From: Leucobacter zeae
GTDB lineage: Bacteria > Actinomycetota > Actinomycetes > Actinomycetales > Microbacteriaceae
Assembly: GCF_016758175.1 (NCBI RefSeq)
Contig: NZ_QYAB01000001.1
Span: 423,249 to 487,248 of the forward strand
Reading direction: 5' to 3'
Length of the DNA: 64,000 bases
The position numbers were made by a program, and so were the translations under genes. Positions 15,902 to 25,543 of the stretch are shown one piece after another. The notes under the pieces were generated by a model that was not told where the DNA came from, did not search any database, and worked only from the letters and a program-made list of their open reading frames with translations. The first letter of the stretch is position 1. Each line of letters starts with the position of its first letter.

Positions 15902-16663
15902 GTGCGCATCCAGGTCATCGGGCGCGGACGCATGGGGGCCGCGCTCGAGCGGTCGCTCGCCGAGGCAGGCGCCGAGCTGCTGCCGGCACTCGGGCGGCGC
16001 GACGTCGAAGCGTCCGCAGCGACGGGGCGCCTCGCGGGGGAGGCGGATCTCGTGCTGCTCGCGGTGCCCGACGCGGCGATCGCCGACGTCGCGCGCCGGA
16101 TCGCCCCGGGGCGGCTCGTCGGGCACCTCTCCGGAATCACCGGGATCGCGGCGCTCGCACCGCACGAGGCGTTCGGCCTGCACCCGCTCATGACGGTCGC
16201 GGGGCCGGACGCGCGCTTCGCCGGGGCCTACGCCGCCGTCGACGGCGGGACGCCGCGCGCGCTCGCCGCGGCCGAGCGGCTCGCGGAGCGTCTCGGGATG
16301 CGGACGTTCCGGGTGGCCGACGCGGATCGCGCGGCGTACCATGCGTCGGCCTCGATCGCCTCGAACTTCCTCGTCGTCCTCGAGGGGGTCGCGGAGCGCC
16401 TCGCCGCGACCGCCGGCGTGCCGCGCGAGGCCCTGGTGCCGCTCGCCGAGGCGGCGCTGCGCAACTGGGGCGCCGCAGGGGCCGAGTCGGCCCTCACCGG
16501 ACCGATCGCCCGGGGCGACACCGAGACGGCCGAGCGGCAGCGCGCCGCAGTGGCCGATCGTCTGCCCGATTCCCTCCGCCTGTTCGACGCCCTGGCCGAC
16601 GCGACGCGTTCGCTCGCCGGCCGTCGGACGGCATCCGATCCCGAACCAGAGGAGACCGCGTGA
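15902..16663 (+). CDS. Rossmann-like and DUF2520-domain oxidoreductase-like protein
   Basis: A 253-aa protein. The N-terminal nucleotide-binding fold begins MRIQVIGRGRMGAALERSL (GxGxxG-like), with VLLAVPDAAIADVARR. The C-terminal half is the DUF2520 helical domain (AFGLHPLMTV, ASIASNFLVVLEG). The overall plan is that of the pyrroline-5-carboxylate/ketopantoate reductase superfamily. It starts at GTG 15902 and overlaps panC by 4 nt, a linkage seen in many actinobacteria. Ketopantoate reduction is an attractive but unproven role: panE is missing here and the operon makes pantothenate. Confidence 0.85.
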   Translation: MRIQVIGRGRMGAALERSLAEAGAELLPALGRRDVEASAATGRLAGEADLVLLAVPDAAIADVARRIAPGRLVGHLSGITGIAALAPHEAFGLHPLMTVAGPDARFAGAYAAVDGGTPRALAAAERLAERLGMRTFRVADADRAAYHASASIASNFLVVLEGVAERLAATAGVPREALVPLAEAALRNWGAAGAESALTGPIARGDTETAERQRAAVADRLPDSLRLFDALADATRSLAGRRTASDPEPEETA

Positions 16664-17532
16664 AGATCCTGCGCACCGTCCGCGAGCTCCGGGAGGCGCT
16701 CGCCGAGCCCCGCGCCGCGGGCGCGGCCGTCGGCATGGTGCCGACCATGGGCGCGCTCCACGAGGGCCACCTGTCGCTCGTGCGCGCCGCTCGGGCCGAG
16801 AACGCCGTGGTCGTGCTCTCCATCTTCGTGAACCCCACCCAGTTCACCGAGGCTGCCGATCTCGCCGCGTACCCCCGCACCGAGGAGACGGACGCCGCGC
16901 TCGCGGCCTCCGCCGGCGTCGACATCGTCTTCGCGCCCGACGCGGCCGAGATGTACCCCGCGGGCTACGCGACGACGGTGAGCGTGCGCGGCCCGATCAC
17001 CGAGACGCTCGAGGGGGCCGGGCGCGGTTCCGCGCACTTCGACGGCGTCGCGACGGTCGTCTCGAAGCTCCTGCTCGCGGCGCTGCCCGACGCCGCCTAC
17101 TTCGGCCGGAAGGACGCGCAGCAGCTGCTCGTCGTGCAGCGCATGGTCGCGGACCTCGGGATCCCGACCCGCATCGTGCCCTGCCCCACGCTGCGCGACG
17201 CCGACGGGCTCGCGCTGTCGAGCCGGAACGCCCGGCTGAGCGGCGAGGATCGCGCGCGGGCGCTCGCGATCCCGCGCGCCCTCGAAGCGGTCTCGGCAGC
17301 CGTGCTGTCGGGGGAGACCGGGGTCGCAGCACTGCGCGCCCGGGCTGGCGAGGTGCTGATCGCCTCCGACCTCGAGGTCGAGTATCTGGCGTTCGTCGAC
17401 CCGGATACGCTGGAGGAGGTCGCGACGGCCGAGCGGCCCGTGCTGTGCGCGATCGCCGCGAGGGCGGGCGCCGTGCGCCTCATCGACAACGTGCTGCTGG
17501 GCCGCGACCCCGAGCGGCGTGAGGAGGACTGA
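16660..17532 (+). CDS. panC: pantothenate synthetase
   Basis: A 290-aa ligase condensing pantoate and beta-alanine with ATP. Diagnostic motifs: VPTMGALHEGHLSLVRAAR (ATP-binding HxGH), IFVNPTQF, YFGRKDAQQLLVV, and LSSRNARLS. The start is ATG-type GTG at 16660, coupled to the DUF2520 gene by a 4-nt overlap, with panB following 1 nt after the stop. Confidence 0.96.
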   Translation: MKILRTVRELREALAEPRAAGAAVGMVPTMGALHEGHLSLVRAARAENAVVVLSIFVNPTQFTEAADLAAYPRTEETDAALAASAGVDIVFAPDAAEMYPAGYATTVSVRGPITETLEGAGRGSAHFDGVATVVSKLLLAALPDAAYFGRKDAQQLLVVQRMVADLGIPTRIVPCPTLRDADGLALSSRNARLSGEDRARALAIPRALEAVSAAVLSGETGVAALRARAGEVLIASDLEVEYLAFVDPDTLEEVATAERPVLCAIAARAGAVRLIDNVLLGRDPERREED

Positions 17533-17533
17533 C

Positions 17534-18391
17534 ATGCCGAAGATCTCGATCCCGCAGCTGCAGGAGCGCAAGCGGACGGGCGAGCCCATCGTGATGGTCA
17601 CGGCCTACGACTACGCGACCGCGCGCGCCATCGAGCGCGCGGGCGTCGACATGGTGCTCGTGGGCGACTCCGGCGCCCAGGTGCATCTCGGGCACCCGAC
17701 GACCGCCGAGGTCACGACCGAGGAGCTGCTCGTGCTCGCCGCCGCCGTCTCGCGCGGCACCGACACGGCCTTCCTGGTCTGCGACGTCGCCTTCGGCACG
17801 ACTGAGGAGTCGGACGCGCAGGCGGTCGCCACGGCCGTGCGCTTCGTGAAGGAGGCGCGCGCCGACGCGGTCAAGCTCGAGGGCGGCAACGCGGCCAAGC
17901 TGAGTCGCATCCGGGCGATCGTCGCGGCGGGGATCCCCGTGGTCGGTCACGTCGGGCTCACGCCGCAGACGGCGACCGCGCTCGGCGGCCTGCGCGCCCA
18001 GGGGCGCACGGGGGCGTCGGCGGCCCGCGTGGTCGAGGAGGCGCTCGGCGTGCAGGAGGCCGGCGCCTTCTGCGTGGTCGTCGAGGCCGTGCCGACCGAG
18101 GTCACGGCGGTGCTGCGCGAGGTGCTCGACATTCCGGTCATCGGCATCGGTGCCGGGCCCGCCGAGGGGCAGGTGCTCGTGGTCGACGACCTGCTCGGCA
18201 TCACCGAGGGGCGCACCGCGAAGTTCGTGCGCGCGTTCGGCTCGATCGGCGACGACACCGTCGCCGCGATCTCGGCGTACGCGGCCGACGTGCGGTCGGG
18301 AGCCTTCCCCGGTGCGGAGCACCAGTACGCGGCCGGCGAGGGCGCGGTCGCGGCGGCGCGCGCCGCCGCGACGCGGGTGCTGGGCGCCTGA
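17534..18391 (+). CDS. panB: 3-methyl-2-oxobutanoate hydroxymethyltransferase
   Basis: A 285-aa TIM-barrel enzyme that transfers a hydroxymethyl group from 5,10-methylene-THF to alpha-ketoisovalerate, giving ketopantoate. Motifs: MVTAYDYATARAIERAG, VLVGDSGAQVHLGH (metal-binding Asp), VKLEGGN, GIPVVGHVGLTPQT and VIGIGAGP. GAGGAGG lies just before ATG 17534 (MPKISIPQL), making it a better choice than the upstream in-frame ATG inside panC. It uses the folate one-carbon pool also served by glyA/folD at 46-48 kb. Confidence 0.96.
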   Translation: MPKISIPQLQERKRTGEPIVMVTAYDYATARAIERAGVDMVLVGDSGAQVHLGHPTTAEVTTEELLVLAAAVSRGTDTAFLVCDVAFGTTEESDAQAVATAVRFVKEARADAVKLEGGNAAKLSRIRAIVAAGIPVVGHVGLTPQTATALGGLRAQGRTGASAARVVEEALGVQEAGAFCVVVEAVPTEVTAVLREVLDIPVIGIGAGPAEGQVLVVDDLLGITEGRTAKFVRAFGSIGDDTVAAISAYAADVRSGAFPGAEHQYAAGEGAVAAARAAATRVLGA

Positions 18392-18406
18392 TCCGCCCCC
18401 GCTCGG

Positions 18407-19813
18407 CTAGAGTGCGGCGACGCGGTCGAGCGCGCCGCGCAGATCCCGGATGAGGTCGTCGGCGGACTCGAGCCCGACCGAGAGGCGCAGCAGACCAGGC
18501 GTGATCCCGAGCCGGTCGTTGACCTCTGGCGCGAAGGTCGCGTGCGTCGAGGTGTGCGGGTGCAGCACCATCGATCGGGTGTCGCCGATCCCGGTCATGC
18601 GAGAGAACACGCGCAGCCCGTTCACGAACGCCCGGGCGCCCTCGATCCCGCCGCGCACGGTGACGCCGAACACCGAACCCGTGCGGCCGTTGCCGTCGGC
18701 GTCGAGGCCGTAGTCGCGCGCCGCGAGCGCGTGGAAGCTCGACGAGGGCAGGCCGGCGTAGTCGACCGACACCACCTCGGGCTGCTGCTCGAGCCATGTC
18801 GCGATCCGGATCGACGACGCGACGTGCCGCTCCATGCGCAGCGACAGCGTCTCCATGCCCTGGTGCAGCAGGAAGCCGTGCAGCGGCGACAGCGTCGGTC
18901 CGATGTCGTTCACCACCGACTCGCGGGCGGCGCGGGCGAATGCGCCCGTGCCGAAGCGATCGAGCATCGACGCCACGCCGGGCCGCGACGACCGGGTGAT
19001 GAGCGGATACGACCGCCCGGCGCGCTCCGCAGCATCCCAGTCGAAGGTGCCGCCGTCGACGATCGCGCCGCCGACCGCCGCGCCGTGACCGGTGAGGAAC
19101 TTGGTGGCCGAGTGCACGACGATGTTCGCACCGTGCTCGAACGGGCGGATGAGGGCGGGGGTGCCGACCGTGTTGTCGACCACGACCGGCAGGTGGTAGC
19201 GCGCCGCGACCTCGGCGATGCGCCGCAGGTCGGTGATGTCGTTGCAGGGGTTCGGCACGGTCTCGGTGTAGATCGCCTTCGTGTTCGGGCGGATCGCGCG
19301 CTCCCACTCGGCGTCGTCCTCGGCGTCCCACACGTAGTCGAACTCGATGCCGAATCGCGCGAAGCTGCGGCCGAACAGGATCCGCGTGCCGCCGTAGACG
19401 GAGGCCGTCGACACGATGTGATCGCCCTGCTGGGCGAGCGCGAACAGCGCCGACGAGATCGCGGCCTGCCCGCTCGCGACGGCGACCGAGACGGTGCCGC
19501 CCTCGAGCGAGGCCAGCCGCTCCTCCGCGACCCAGTTCGACGGGTTGCCCTGACGGGAGTAGATGGGCGCGTGCTCACTGGGCGAGAAAGCGTCGCCCTC
19601 GCCGCGCGGCCCGTCGTCCTGCGCCCGCCAGTGGATGCTGCCGTTGAAGCGGTTGACCTGGTCGTCGAAGTCGTCGAACAGGTAGCCGGCGGACAGCGCG
19701 ATCGGCGGCACGCGCAGGCCGTGGTTCTTGTCGGGGTACTCGCCGGCGTGCACCTGGCGCGTCTCGAAGCCGAAGCCGTCCCAGTCGTACACGGGCTGTG
19801 CGGTCTCGGTCAT
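18407..19813 (-). CDS. metY: O-acetylhomoserine sulfhydrylase
   Basis: A 468-aa PLP enzyme of the Cys/Met metabolism family that makes homocysteine from O-acetylhomoserine and sulfide. Seen: [20 protein letters not shown] near the N-terminus, [35 protein letters not shown], and the PLP lysine in [21 protein letters not shown] 19813 overlaps the stop of the upstream patB-like gene by ATGA, so they are co-translated. The long insert-containing form (over 430 aa) is typical of MetY rather than MetB/MetZ. No SAM riboswitch or T-box was recognised upstream. Confidence 0.93.
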   Translation of the reverse strand: MTETAQPVYDWDGFGFETRQVHAGEYPDKNHGLRVPPIALSAGYLFDDFDDQVNRFNGSIHWRAQDDGPRGEGDAFSPSEHAPIYSRQGNPSNWVAEERLASLEGGTVSVAVASGQAAISSALFALAQQGDHIVSTASVYGGTRILFGRSFARFGIEFDYVWDAEDDAEWERAIRPNTKAIYTETVPNPCNDITDLRRIAEVAARYHLPVVVDNTVGTPALIRPFEHGANIVVHSATKFLTGHGAAVGGAIVDGGTFDWDAAERAGRSYPLITRSSRPGVASMLDRFGTGAFARAARESVVNDIGPTLSPLHGFLLHQGMETLSLRMERHVASSIRIATWLEQQPEVVSVDYAGLPSSSFHALAARDYGLDADGNGRTGSVFGVTVRGGIEGARAFVNGLRVFSRMTGIGDTRSMVLHPHTSTHATFAPEVNDRLGITPGLLRLSVGLESADDLIRDLRGALDRVAAL

Positions 19814-21114
19814 GCGGGCTCCTTCGTGGACAGCAGGCGTGCGATGCGGGCGACGGCCTCGCGCAGGGTGTCGGGGGCGCACGCGAGGTTGAGGCGCACG
19901 TGCCCCTCGCCGCCGCGGCCGAAGGCCCGCCCGTCGCCCAGGGCGACCCGGGCGTCGTGCAGGATCGCGCGGTGCGGGTCGTCGCCGAGCCCCGCCTCGC
20001 GGGCGTCGAGCCAGGCGAGATAGCCCGCGAGGGGCCGCGTGTAGCGCACCCCGGGCAGGTGCTCGGCGATCAGGGCGGCGAGCAGCCGGTCGTTGGACTC
20101 GATCTGCGCGATCGCGCGATCCAGCCAGCCGCGGCCCTCGCGGAACGCCGCGACGCCAGCGTGCAGGCCGAGGATGCTCGCACGGCACGCGACCTCGGGC
20201 GGCAGGGTGCCGAGCCGCTCGTTCGCCCGGGCGTCCGCCGCGACGACGACCGAGCACTTGAGGCCCGCGATGTTCCACCCCTTGCTCGCCGAGGTCGCGG
20301 TGACCGAGAGGGCGCCTGCGGCCGCTGCGAGCGGCGCGAACGGCGTGAAGACGGCGCCGGAGTGCGTGAGCGGGGCGTGGATCTCGTCGGAGACGACGAA
20401 CACGTCGTGCGCGGCCGCCAGACGCGCGAGCTCCGCGAGGTCCTCCGCCGAGTGGGCGAGTCCGTGCGGGTTGTGCGGGTTGCAGAGGAGGAACGCGTCG
20501 ATCCCCGGCTCGGAGGCGAACTCGCGCGCGATCGCCGCGAGATCGAGGCGCACCGCTGGCGACGCCCCGGACGCGCCCGCGGTTTCTGCGAGCGGTACCT
20601 CGACGACCTCGAAGGGCACCTCGTCGAGCATCTCGAAGAAGCTCGGATACGCGGGGGTCGGCACCACGATGCGGCCGCCGGCGGGCAGGAAGACCCTGAG
20701 CGACTCGACGATCCCGGTCGCCACGTCGGTCGCGAGATGCACCGCGTCGCTCGGCACCTCCCAGCCCCAGCGATCCCGCGCGAACTCCGCGAACGCCGGT
20801 GCCAGCTCGCCCGGACCGTCGAGGTAACCGGTGTCGGAGGCGCGCACGCGGGCGACGACGGCCTCCTGCACCTCGGGGGCCACCGCGAAGTCCATCTCGG
20901 CGACGAAGAGCGGCAGCACGTCCTCCGCGTACCGCGTCCACTTGATGCTCGTGCGCTCGCCGCGGAGGACGTCGGGCGCGAGCGCCGCGAACGGCACCCC
21001 GCCCGGATCGACGGTCGTGTCGCTGCGGAGGGCGCCGGGGCCCGAGCGGTCGGGGCCGGGGTCGCCGCCGGGCGCGCCCGAGCCGGGGTTCCGGGGACAG
21101 TCGGCTTCGGTCAT
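19810..21114 (-). CDS. MalY/PatB-type aminotransferase (C-S lyase)
   Basis: A 434-aa fold-type I PLP protein of the MalY/PatB group, which cleaves cystathionine or S-conjugates. It has WTRYAEDVLPLFVAEMDFAV near the start, RIVVPTPAYPSFFEML, CNPHNPHGLAHS, VSDEIHAPLTHSG and the PLP lysine in TSASKGWNIAGLKCS. The chosen start is ATG 21114 (MTEADCPRN); codons upstream are low-complexity. It precedes metY with a 4-nt overlap. Together the pair covers sulfur-amino-acid interconversion (beta-lyase and sulfhydrylase). Confidence 0.9.
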   Translation of the reverse strand: MTEADCPRNPGSGAPGGDPGPDRSGPGALRSDTTVDPGGVPFAALAPDVLRGERTSIKWTRYAEDVLPLFVAEMDFAVAPEVQEAVVARVRASDTGYLDGPGELAPAFAEFARDRWGWEVPSDAVHLATDVATGIVESLRVFLPAGGRIVVPTPAYPSFFEMLDEVPFEVVEVPLAETAGASGASPAVRLDLAAIAREFASEPGIDAFLLCNPHNPHGLAHSAEDLAELARLAAAHDVFVVSDEIHAPLTHSGAVFTPFAPLAAAAGALSVTATSASKGWNIAGLKCSVVVAADARANERLGTLPPEVACRASILGLHAGVAAFREGRGWLDRAIAQIESNDRLLAALIAEHLPGVRYTRPLAGYLAWLDAREAGLGDDPHRAILHDARVALGDGRAFGRGGEGHVRLNLACAPDTLREAVARIARLLSTKEPA

Positions 21115-21229
21115 GCGCCCATGCTCTCGCGCCCCGGTGCACCGGCGCGAACGCGGAGGTAACGCGGCGTCACGGCGCGGGTAACACGGCGTCATACGGT
21201 CCGGCACCGGTCCGGCACCGGAACGCGTT

Positions 21230-22564
21230 CTATCCGCGAACGGCGAGGCGCACGATGCCCGAGGTCGCGGCCTCGAGCGGCCCGCGACGGCCCGTCGCGG
21301 AGAGGATCGCGCCGATCACCAGCGCGCCGCCGAGCTGCAGCGCGAACGCCGAGGTCCCCGCAGCCCACCAGGGCATCCCGGATTCGAGCAGGCTCGGGTC
21401 CTCGAAGAGCGGCGTGAGCACGAGCCCCGTGACGACGATGTGCAGCGCGTACACCGTGAGCGGGGCCGCGCCGGCGGAGCGCACGACGTCGAGTGCACGC
21501 GCGCCGAACCCGGTTCCGGTCGGCCGCGGCGCTCCCGGCCGCGCCCCGCGGTCGCAGAGCAGCACCAGCAGCCCGATCACGGCGCACGCGATGGCGACGG
21601 TGCGGAGCAGGTCCATGGGGGAGCCCGAGTGGGGTGTGGCGACGAGCTGCGCCCAGAGCTCGGTCGAGAAGGGTGCGCCGTAGGTCGGCGAGACCAGCAG
21701 CGTGCGGAACATCTCGGGATCGATCCCGTCGATCGGTGCGAACCCGAAGACCGCGAGGTTGCCGAGCACCCACGTCGATGCGAGGTGGGCCGCGACCGCG
21801 ACGGCCGCACCGGCGCCGGCGAGGATCGCCGAGACCCGCGCAAGGGTCCCGCGCTCCGACCCCGAGACGAGCAGCCTGCCGACGAGGATCCCGGCCAGCA
21901 GGTAGACGACCCACGTGGTCGCGGGGTACTCGCCGGTGAGCGCGAGGGCCCGCAGCGCGCCCAGCGGATCTGCGCCGAAGAGCTCGAACGAGACGGATCC
22001 GCCCTCGTTCACGACGCCCAGGCCGCCGCGCACGGCCGCGTTCAGCGGGCCGCCGGCGAGCCCCAGGATCGCGGCGATCGCCACGAGGACGGGGCCGCGG
22101 ACCGCGATGAGCGGGGCGACCAGGATCATCGCGACGCCGTAGTACGCGAGGACGACGACCACGGGGCTCACGACGAATGCGAGGAGCAGCCCGACGAGGA
22201 TGAGGATCGCGCCGCGCAGAGCGACGGTGCCGATGGCGGCGCCCGTGCGACCGTCGCGGAGCAGGCGCCGGGTCGCGAAGACCGAGCTGAGCCCGCCGAG
22301 CACGGCGAAGAGGGGAGCTGCGATCCCCGAGGTGAGCGTCTGCGCCCACTGCGCGGCGCCCTGCTCGAACGGGCTCGCCGCCGGGTTCATCGCGTTGATG
22401 GCGATGAGATGCGTGGCCATCATGCCCGCGATCGCGAGGAACCTCGCGATGTCGACGCCGACGAAGCGCGCGCGGCTCGGGGCGCCGGGGCGGGGCGAGC
22501 CGCCGTCGGGAGCGGGCGCCGGGGTGGCATGGCGGGGGATCGTTGCTGAGGCAGGACTGGACAT
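21230..22564 (-). CDS. membrane acyltransferase-like protein (HGSNAT/DUF418 type)
   Basis: A 444-aa integral membrane protein. It starts with a Pro/Ala-rich cytosolic tail, then VGVDIARFLAIAGMMATHLI, the characteristic first helix with its active-site-region His, of the heparan-alpha-glucosaminide N-acetyltransferase/DUF1624 group. About ten hydrophobic helices follow. The C-terminus has APLTVYALHIVVTGLVL, as in DUF418/HGSNAT proteins. Such proteins are thought to transfer acyl groups across the membrane to envelope molecules. No nearby gene reveals the acceptor. Confidence 0.8.
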   Translation of the reverse strand: MSSPASATIPRHATPAPAPDGGSPRPGAPSRARFVGVDIARFLAIAGMMATHLIAINAMNPAASPFEQGAAQWAQTLTSGIAAPLFAVLGGLSSVFATRRLLRDGRTGAAIGTVALRGAILILVGLLLAFVVSPVVVVLAYYGVAMILVAPLIAVRGPVLVAIAAILGLAGGPLNAAVRGGLGVVNEGGSVSFELFGADPLGALRALALTGEYPATTWVVYLLAGILVGRLLVSGSERGTLARVSAILAGAGAAVAVAAHLASTWVLGNLAVFGFAPIDGIDPEMFRTLLVSPTYGAPFSTELWAQLVATPHSGSPMDLLRTVAIACAVIGLLVLLCDRGARPGAPRPTGTGFGARALDVVRSAGAAPLTVYALHIVVTGLVLTPLFEDPSLLESGMPWWAAGTSAFALQLGGALVIGAILSATGRRGPLEAATSGIVRLAVRG

Positions 22565-22672
22565 GCTCTCAAGCCTGCCGGGAGGCGCGCCGGGGCGGAT
22601 CCTCCTGCGGTGCCGCGCGCGGGCACCCCGGTACCGCGCTCGGCCGGCGAGGATCCGCCGCAGGCGTCACCC

Positions 22673-23119
22673 CTACGGGTTGTCGCGGTAGACGATGCGT
22701 CCCTGAGTGGTCACGTGGGCGCTCGGGTCGCGCAGCAGCAGCTCCTCGACCTCGTCAGGGGTCTTGCCGGCCAGCTTCGCCACGTAGTCGATCTCGTCGC
22801 CGAGGGCGTCGATCGCCTCCTGGCCGCTGAGCTCCGTGTCGAGCACCTTCTTGCCGCCAGGCGACGCGGTGCCGCCCTTCGTCGTCGCGGTTCCCATCGC
22901 GTCCTCCGTTCCGGTCGTGTCCTGCGTGGCGTCCGCGCCGTCCGCGCCGCCCGTCGAGTTCGCGCCGTCCGCGTCGGCATCGGCGGACGGGGCGGTCGTT
23001 CCGCTCGGATCCTGGCCGGTCGGAGCGCAGGCGACACCGACGACGGCGATCGAGGCGACGGCGGCCGTGGCGAGTGCAGCACGGAATCGGCGTCGCAGCA
23101 GGTGGGTGTGGTCGGACAT
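22673..23119 (-). CDS. small exported protein with a protease-prodomain-like C-terminal module
   Basis: A 148-aa protein from ATG 23119 (MSDHTHLLRRRFRAAL), with AGGGGGAG upstream. An N-terminal hydrophobic segment ends AVVGVACAPTG, a possible but imperfect lipobox. A 60-residue Gly/Asp/Ala/Thr linker follows, then a folded C-terminus: VAKLAGKTPDEVEELLLRD and HVTTQGRIVYRD. That last module resembles the N-terminal propeptide region of the metalloprotease encoded just upstream (AAELNGIPAAEIKQQLKAGE, then HVSASGQIAFID). This suggests a related binding function. Whether it is an inhibitor, a chaperone or coincidental is unknown. Confidence 0.75.
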   Translation of the reverse strand: MSDHTHLLRRRFRAALATAAVASIAVVGVACAPTGQDPSGTTAPSADADADGANSTGGADGADATQDTTGTEDAMGTATTKGGTASPGGKKVLDTELSGQEAIDALGDEIDYVAKLAGKTPDEVEELLLRDPSAHVTTQGRIVYRDNP

Positions 23120-23206
23120 GGTGTGCTCCCCCTTCACGGTGATGCGGTCGTTCCGCAGCCGGATGCAGGTGGGCCCAGCGTAGGCTGCGGAGGTGTGAAA
23201 CAGCAG

Positions 23207-23240
23207 AGGGGCGGGATCCGCTCTCGCGGATCCCGCCCCT
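23207..23240 (-). terminator. terminator of the metalloprotease gene
   Basis: Perfect 15-bp stem AGGGGCGGGATCCGC / GCGGATCCCGCCCCT with a tctc loop, 36 nt after the protease stop codon and before the next minus-strand gene. Confidence 0.85.
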
Positions 23241-23275
23241 GAGGTTCCCGGCCCCTGCGGGCTCGGAGACCGGTG

Positions 23276-25543
23276 CTAGCCGATCAGCTCCTGCTGCTGC
23301 TTGCGCTGACGAGCCGCGAGAGCCGCGATGGCCCCGCCGGAGACGAGCAGTGCGAGCGTCAGGAACACGAGCGTCGAGGTGAAGCCCGAGGCGCTACCGG
23401 TGTCGGCGAGGGTGCCGTCGCCGCTGCCGTCCGCGGTGCCCTTCGCGCCCGCTCCGGCGCCGGTGGTGCCGTTCGCATCGCTGCCGTCGGCGCCGGTGGT
23501 GCCGTTGGCGTCCGCGTCGGTGCCGTCGGCGCCGGTGGTGCCGTTGGCGTCCGCGTCGGTGCCGTCAGCACCCGTGGTGCCGTTCGCATCCGCGTCGGTG
23601 CCGTCGGCACCCGTGGTGCCGTTGGCATCGGCGGCATCCGTCGCCTCGACCGTGAACGCGACCGAGGCCGAGTTCGGCGAGGTCTCGCCGTCGAGGGCCT
23701 GCTTGGCGACGACGGTGTACTCGCCGGCCTTGAGGGCGTCGCCCAGCTTGACCGACCACTTGCCGTCCTCGCCGACCGTGGCGGTCGCGGTGACCGCGGT
23801 GCCCGATGCGTCGGTCACGGTGATGGTGACCTCGGCGCCAGGCTCACCCGAACCCGAGAAGGTGGGATCCTCCGCGGTGGTGTCGCCGTTGCCCGGCGTC
23901 GTCACGACGGGGGCCTCGAGCGGGGCCTTGACCGGGGCGGCAGCTGCGCCCGAGAGCGAGTAGTTGCCCAGGCTGCCGTAGTTGCTGTAGCCGTTGGCGC
24001 CTGCCTGGGTGGCCGTGGCGGGGTCGCCCTGTCCCACACCGGTGACGGTGAGGTAGTAGGTGCCCTCGGGCACGTCGGCGGCGGTGACGGTGGCGTCGAG
24101 GCCGGTCAGCGTGTTGCCGGTGAGCGTGGTCTCGGGGGAGTCCGAGGCGATCTCGGTGCCGGCGGCGTCGGTCAGCGTCAGCTTCGCGTCGAGGTCGGGG
24201 CTGACCTCGGCGACGGCGACGGTGGCGGTGAGGGGGCCGCCGGCCGTGCTGAGCTTGAAGACGTCGGCATCGCCGGTGCGGCCGATGACGCCGGTGGCCT
24301 CGAAGGTGCCGTCCGCGTTGTCGAGCGCCGTGGCGTCGCCCGCCTCGTTGCCGTGGTCGTCCGCGGCGAAGGCCGCGCGGCCGGTGTACTCGAAGGTCGC
24401 CGTGAGCTCCTCGCCGATCTGCGAGCAGTCGTCCGACAGATCCTCGTAGACCACGTCGCCCGGCTTCGGGTTGTTCGGGTCGGTCTCATTCGGGTCGTAG
24501 CAGTACTGGCCGGCGTAGAGCTCGCCGTTCGCGCGCGCCCAGCCGACGAAGTACGAGGTGGCCCCGCTCGCGTCGGTCATGACCGCGAGGTCGTCCTGCT
24601 GGTTGGTCGCCTGGGCGTAATCGCCGTTCGACCACTGCGTCAGCGGCGAGTTGTAGGGAGCGCCCATGACGGGTCCCCAGATGCCGCCGTCCGGGTTGTA
24701 GTACTCCTCGGAGCCGAAGCCGTCGTGCTCGAGACCGAGCGTGTGGCCGACCTCGTGCGCTGCGGCCATGCCGACGACCGTGGGGGCTGCTGCGGCCGAG
24801 CCGCCCTCGCCGCCCACGCCCTGCGTGAAGACGAACGCGGGTGCGAAGGTCTTCGAGCCGGCGCTGTTGAGGAAGGCGATGCCGCCCGAGCCGGCGCCGA
24901 AGTCGGGGACCTCGGAGTCGGTGATCACGACGTGCGTGCCGTAGTTCTTGTCGTCCTCGGACGTCTTGAGGAGTGCATCCGCGCCCGGGTCGGACGTCGT
25001 CACGTTGACGTTGAACCCGGCGTAGTCCTCGGCGACGGTCGCCCAGACGGTGGCCTGATCCGCGGCCGAGCCCGAGAAGGTGTAGCTCTCCTGCCAGCCC
25101 TCTTCGGGGTTGTTCCAGCCCGAGTTCTCGACGGTCGCGCCGTCGAAGTCGAGGTAGATGGTCACGGGAGCGCCGGGGCGCGAGCCCTCGGCGGGGCTGC
25201 CGGGGATCGCCGCGATCTCGCCCTTGGTCAGGACGGTCTCCGAGACGGCGCCGTGCAGGCCCGTGTCGATGAACGCGATCTGGCCGCTGGCGGAGACGTG
25301 GATCTCGCCGGCCTTGAGCTGCTGCTTGATCTCGGCGGCGGGGATGCCGTTGAGCTCAGCAGCGGCCGCGATCTTCGCGTCCTCGGGGGCCGAGAAGGCC
25401 GAGGCCTGCGCATCGGCGGCCTTCAGAGTGTTGGTGTCGGCGTTCGCGCCCGGATCCTCTGCCATCGCCGGAGCGGCGATGAAGAGAGAACCGAGCCCGA
25501 GGGCCGCTGCCGCGCCGAGCGCGAGCGGACGACGTTTCGTCAC
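23276..25543 (-). CDS. secreted LAxTG-anchored zinc metalloprotease
   Basis: A 755-aa exported protein from GTG 25543 (GGGGGA site upstream). It has a signal peptide to about residue 28 (APAMAED), then a propeptide-like segment (35-90). The metalloprotease domain (about 100-340) has the metzincin-type zinc motif AAHEVGHTLGLEHDG and a following GPVMGAPY turn. After it come a beta-rich pre-peptidase C-terminal-like domain (about 400-560), a bacterial Ig-like domain with TFSGSGEPGAEVTITVTDA, a 13-residue repeat tract (ADANGTTGADGTD), and LADTG followed by a hydrophobic helix and RQRKQQQELIG. The LAxTG signal indicates sortase E-type wall anchoring. Substrate unknown. Confidence 0.93.
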   Translation of the reverse strand: MTKRRPLALGAAAALGLGSLFIAAPAMAEDPGANADTNTLKAADAQASAFSAPEDAKIAAAAELNGIPAAEIKQQLKAGEIHVSASGQIAFIDTGLHGAVSETVLTKGEIAAIPGSPAEGSRPGAPVTIYLDFDGATVENSGWNNPEEGWQESYTFSGSAADQATVWATVAEDYAGFNVNVTTSDPGADALLKTSEDDKNYGTHVVITDSEVPDFGAGSGGIAFLNSAGSKTFAPAFVFTQGVGGEGGSAAAAPTVVGMAAAHEVGHTLGLEHDGFGSEEYYNPDGGIWGPVMGAPYNSPLTQWSNGDYAQATNQQDDLAVMTDASGATSYFVGWARANGELYAGQYCYDPNETDPNNPKPGDVVYEDLSDDCSQIGEELTATFEYTGRAAFAADDHGNEAGDATALDNADGTFEATGVIGRTGDADVFKLSTAGGPLTATVAVAEVSPDLDAKLTLTDAAGTEIASDSPETTLTGNTLTGLDATVTAADVPEGTYYLTVTGVGQGDPATATQAGANGYSNYGSLGNYSLSGAAAAPVKAPLEAPVVTTPGNGDTTAEDPTFSGSGEPGAEVTITVTDASGTAVTATATVGEDGKWSVKLGDALKAGEYTVVAKQALDGETSPNSASVAFTVEATDAADANGTTGADGTDADANGTTGADGTDADANGTTGADGTDADANGTTGADGSDANGTTGAGAGAKGTADGSGDGTLADTGSASGFTSTLVFLTLALLVSGGAIAALAARQRKQQQELIG
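23463..23630 (-). repeat. 39-bp tandem repeats encoding 13-residue units
   Basis: About four copies of a 39-bp unit encode ADANGTTGADGTD repeats in the linker before the wall anchor of the metalloprotease. Near-identical DNA suggests recent expansion, so length polymorphism between strains is likely. Confidence 0.85.

Noticed and set aside
18407..21142. Fused metY-patB product on the minus strand (911-codon frame)
   Set aside because: The patB motifs are in a different frame. The upstream part of the metY frame is a shadow, and ATGA overlap indicates two proteins.
21115..21229. SAM riboswitch or T-box upstream of patB-metY
   Set aside because: The short leader shows no conserved core of either element.
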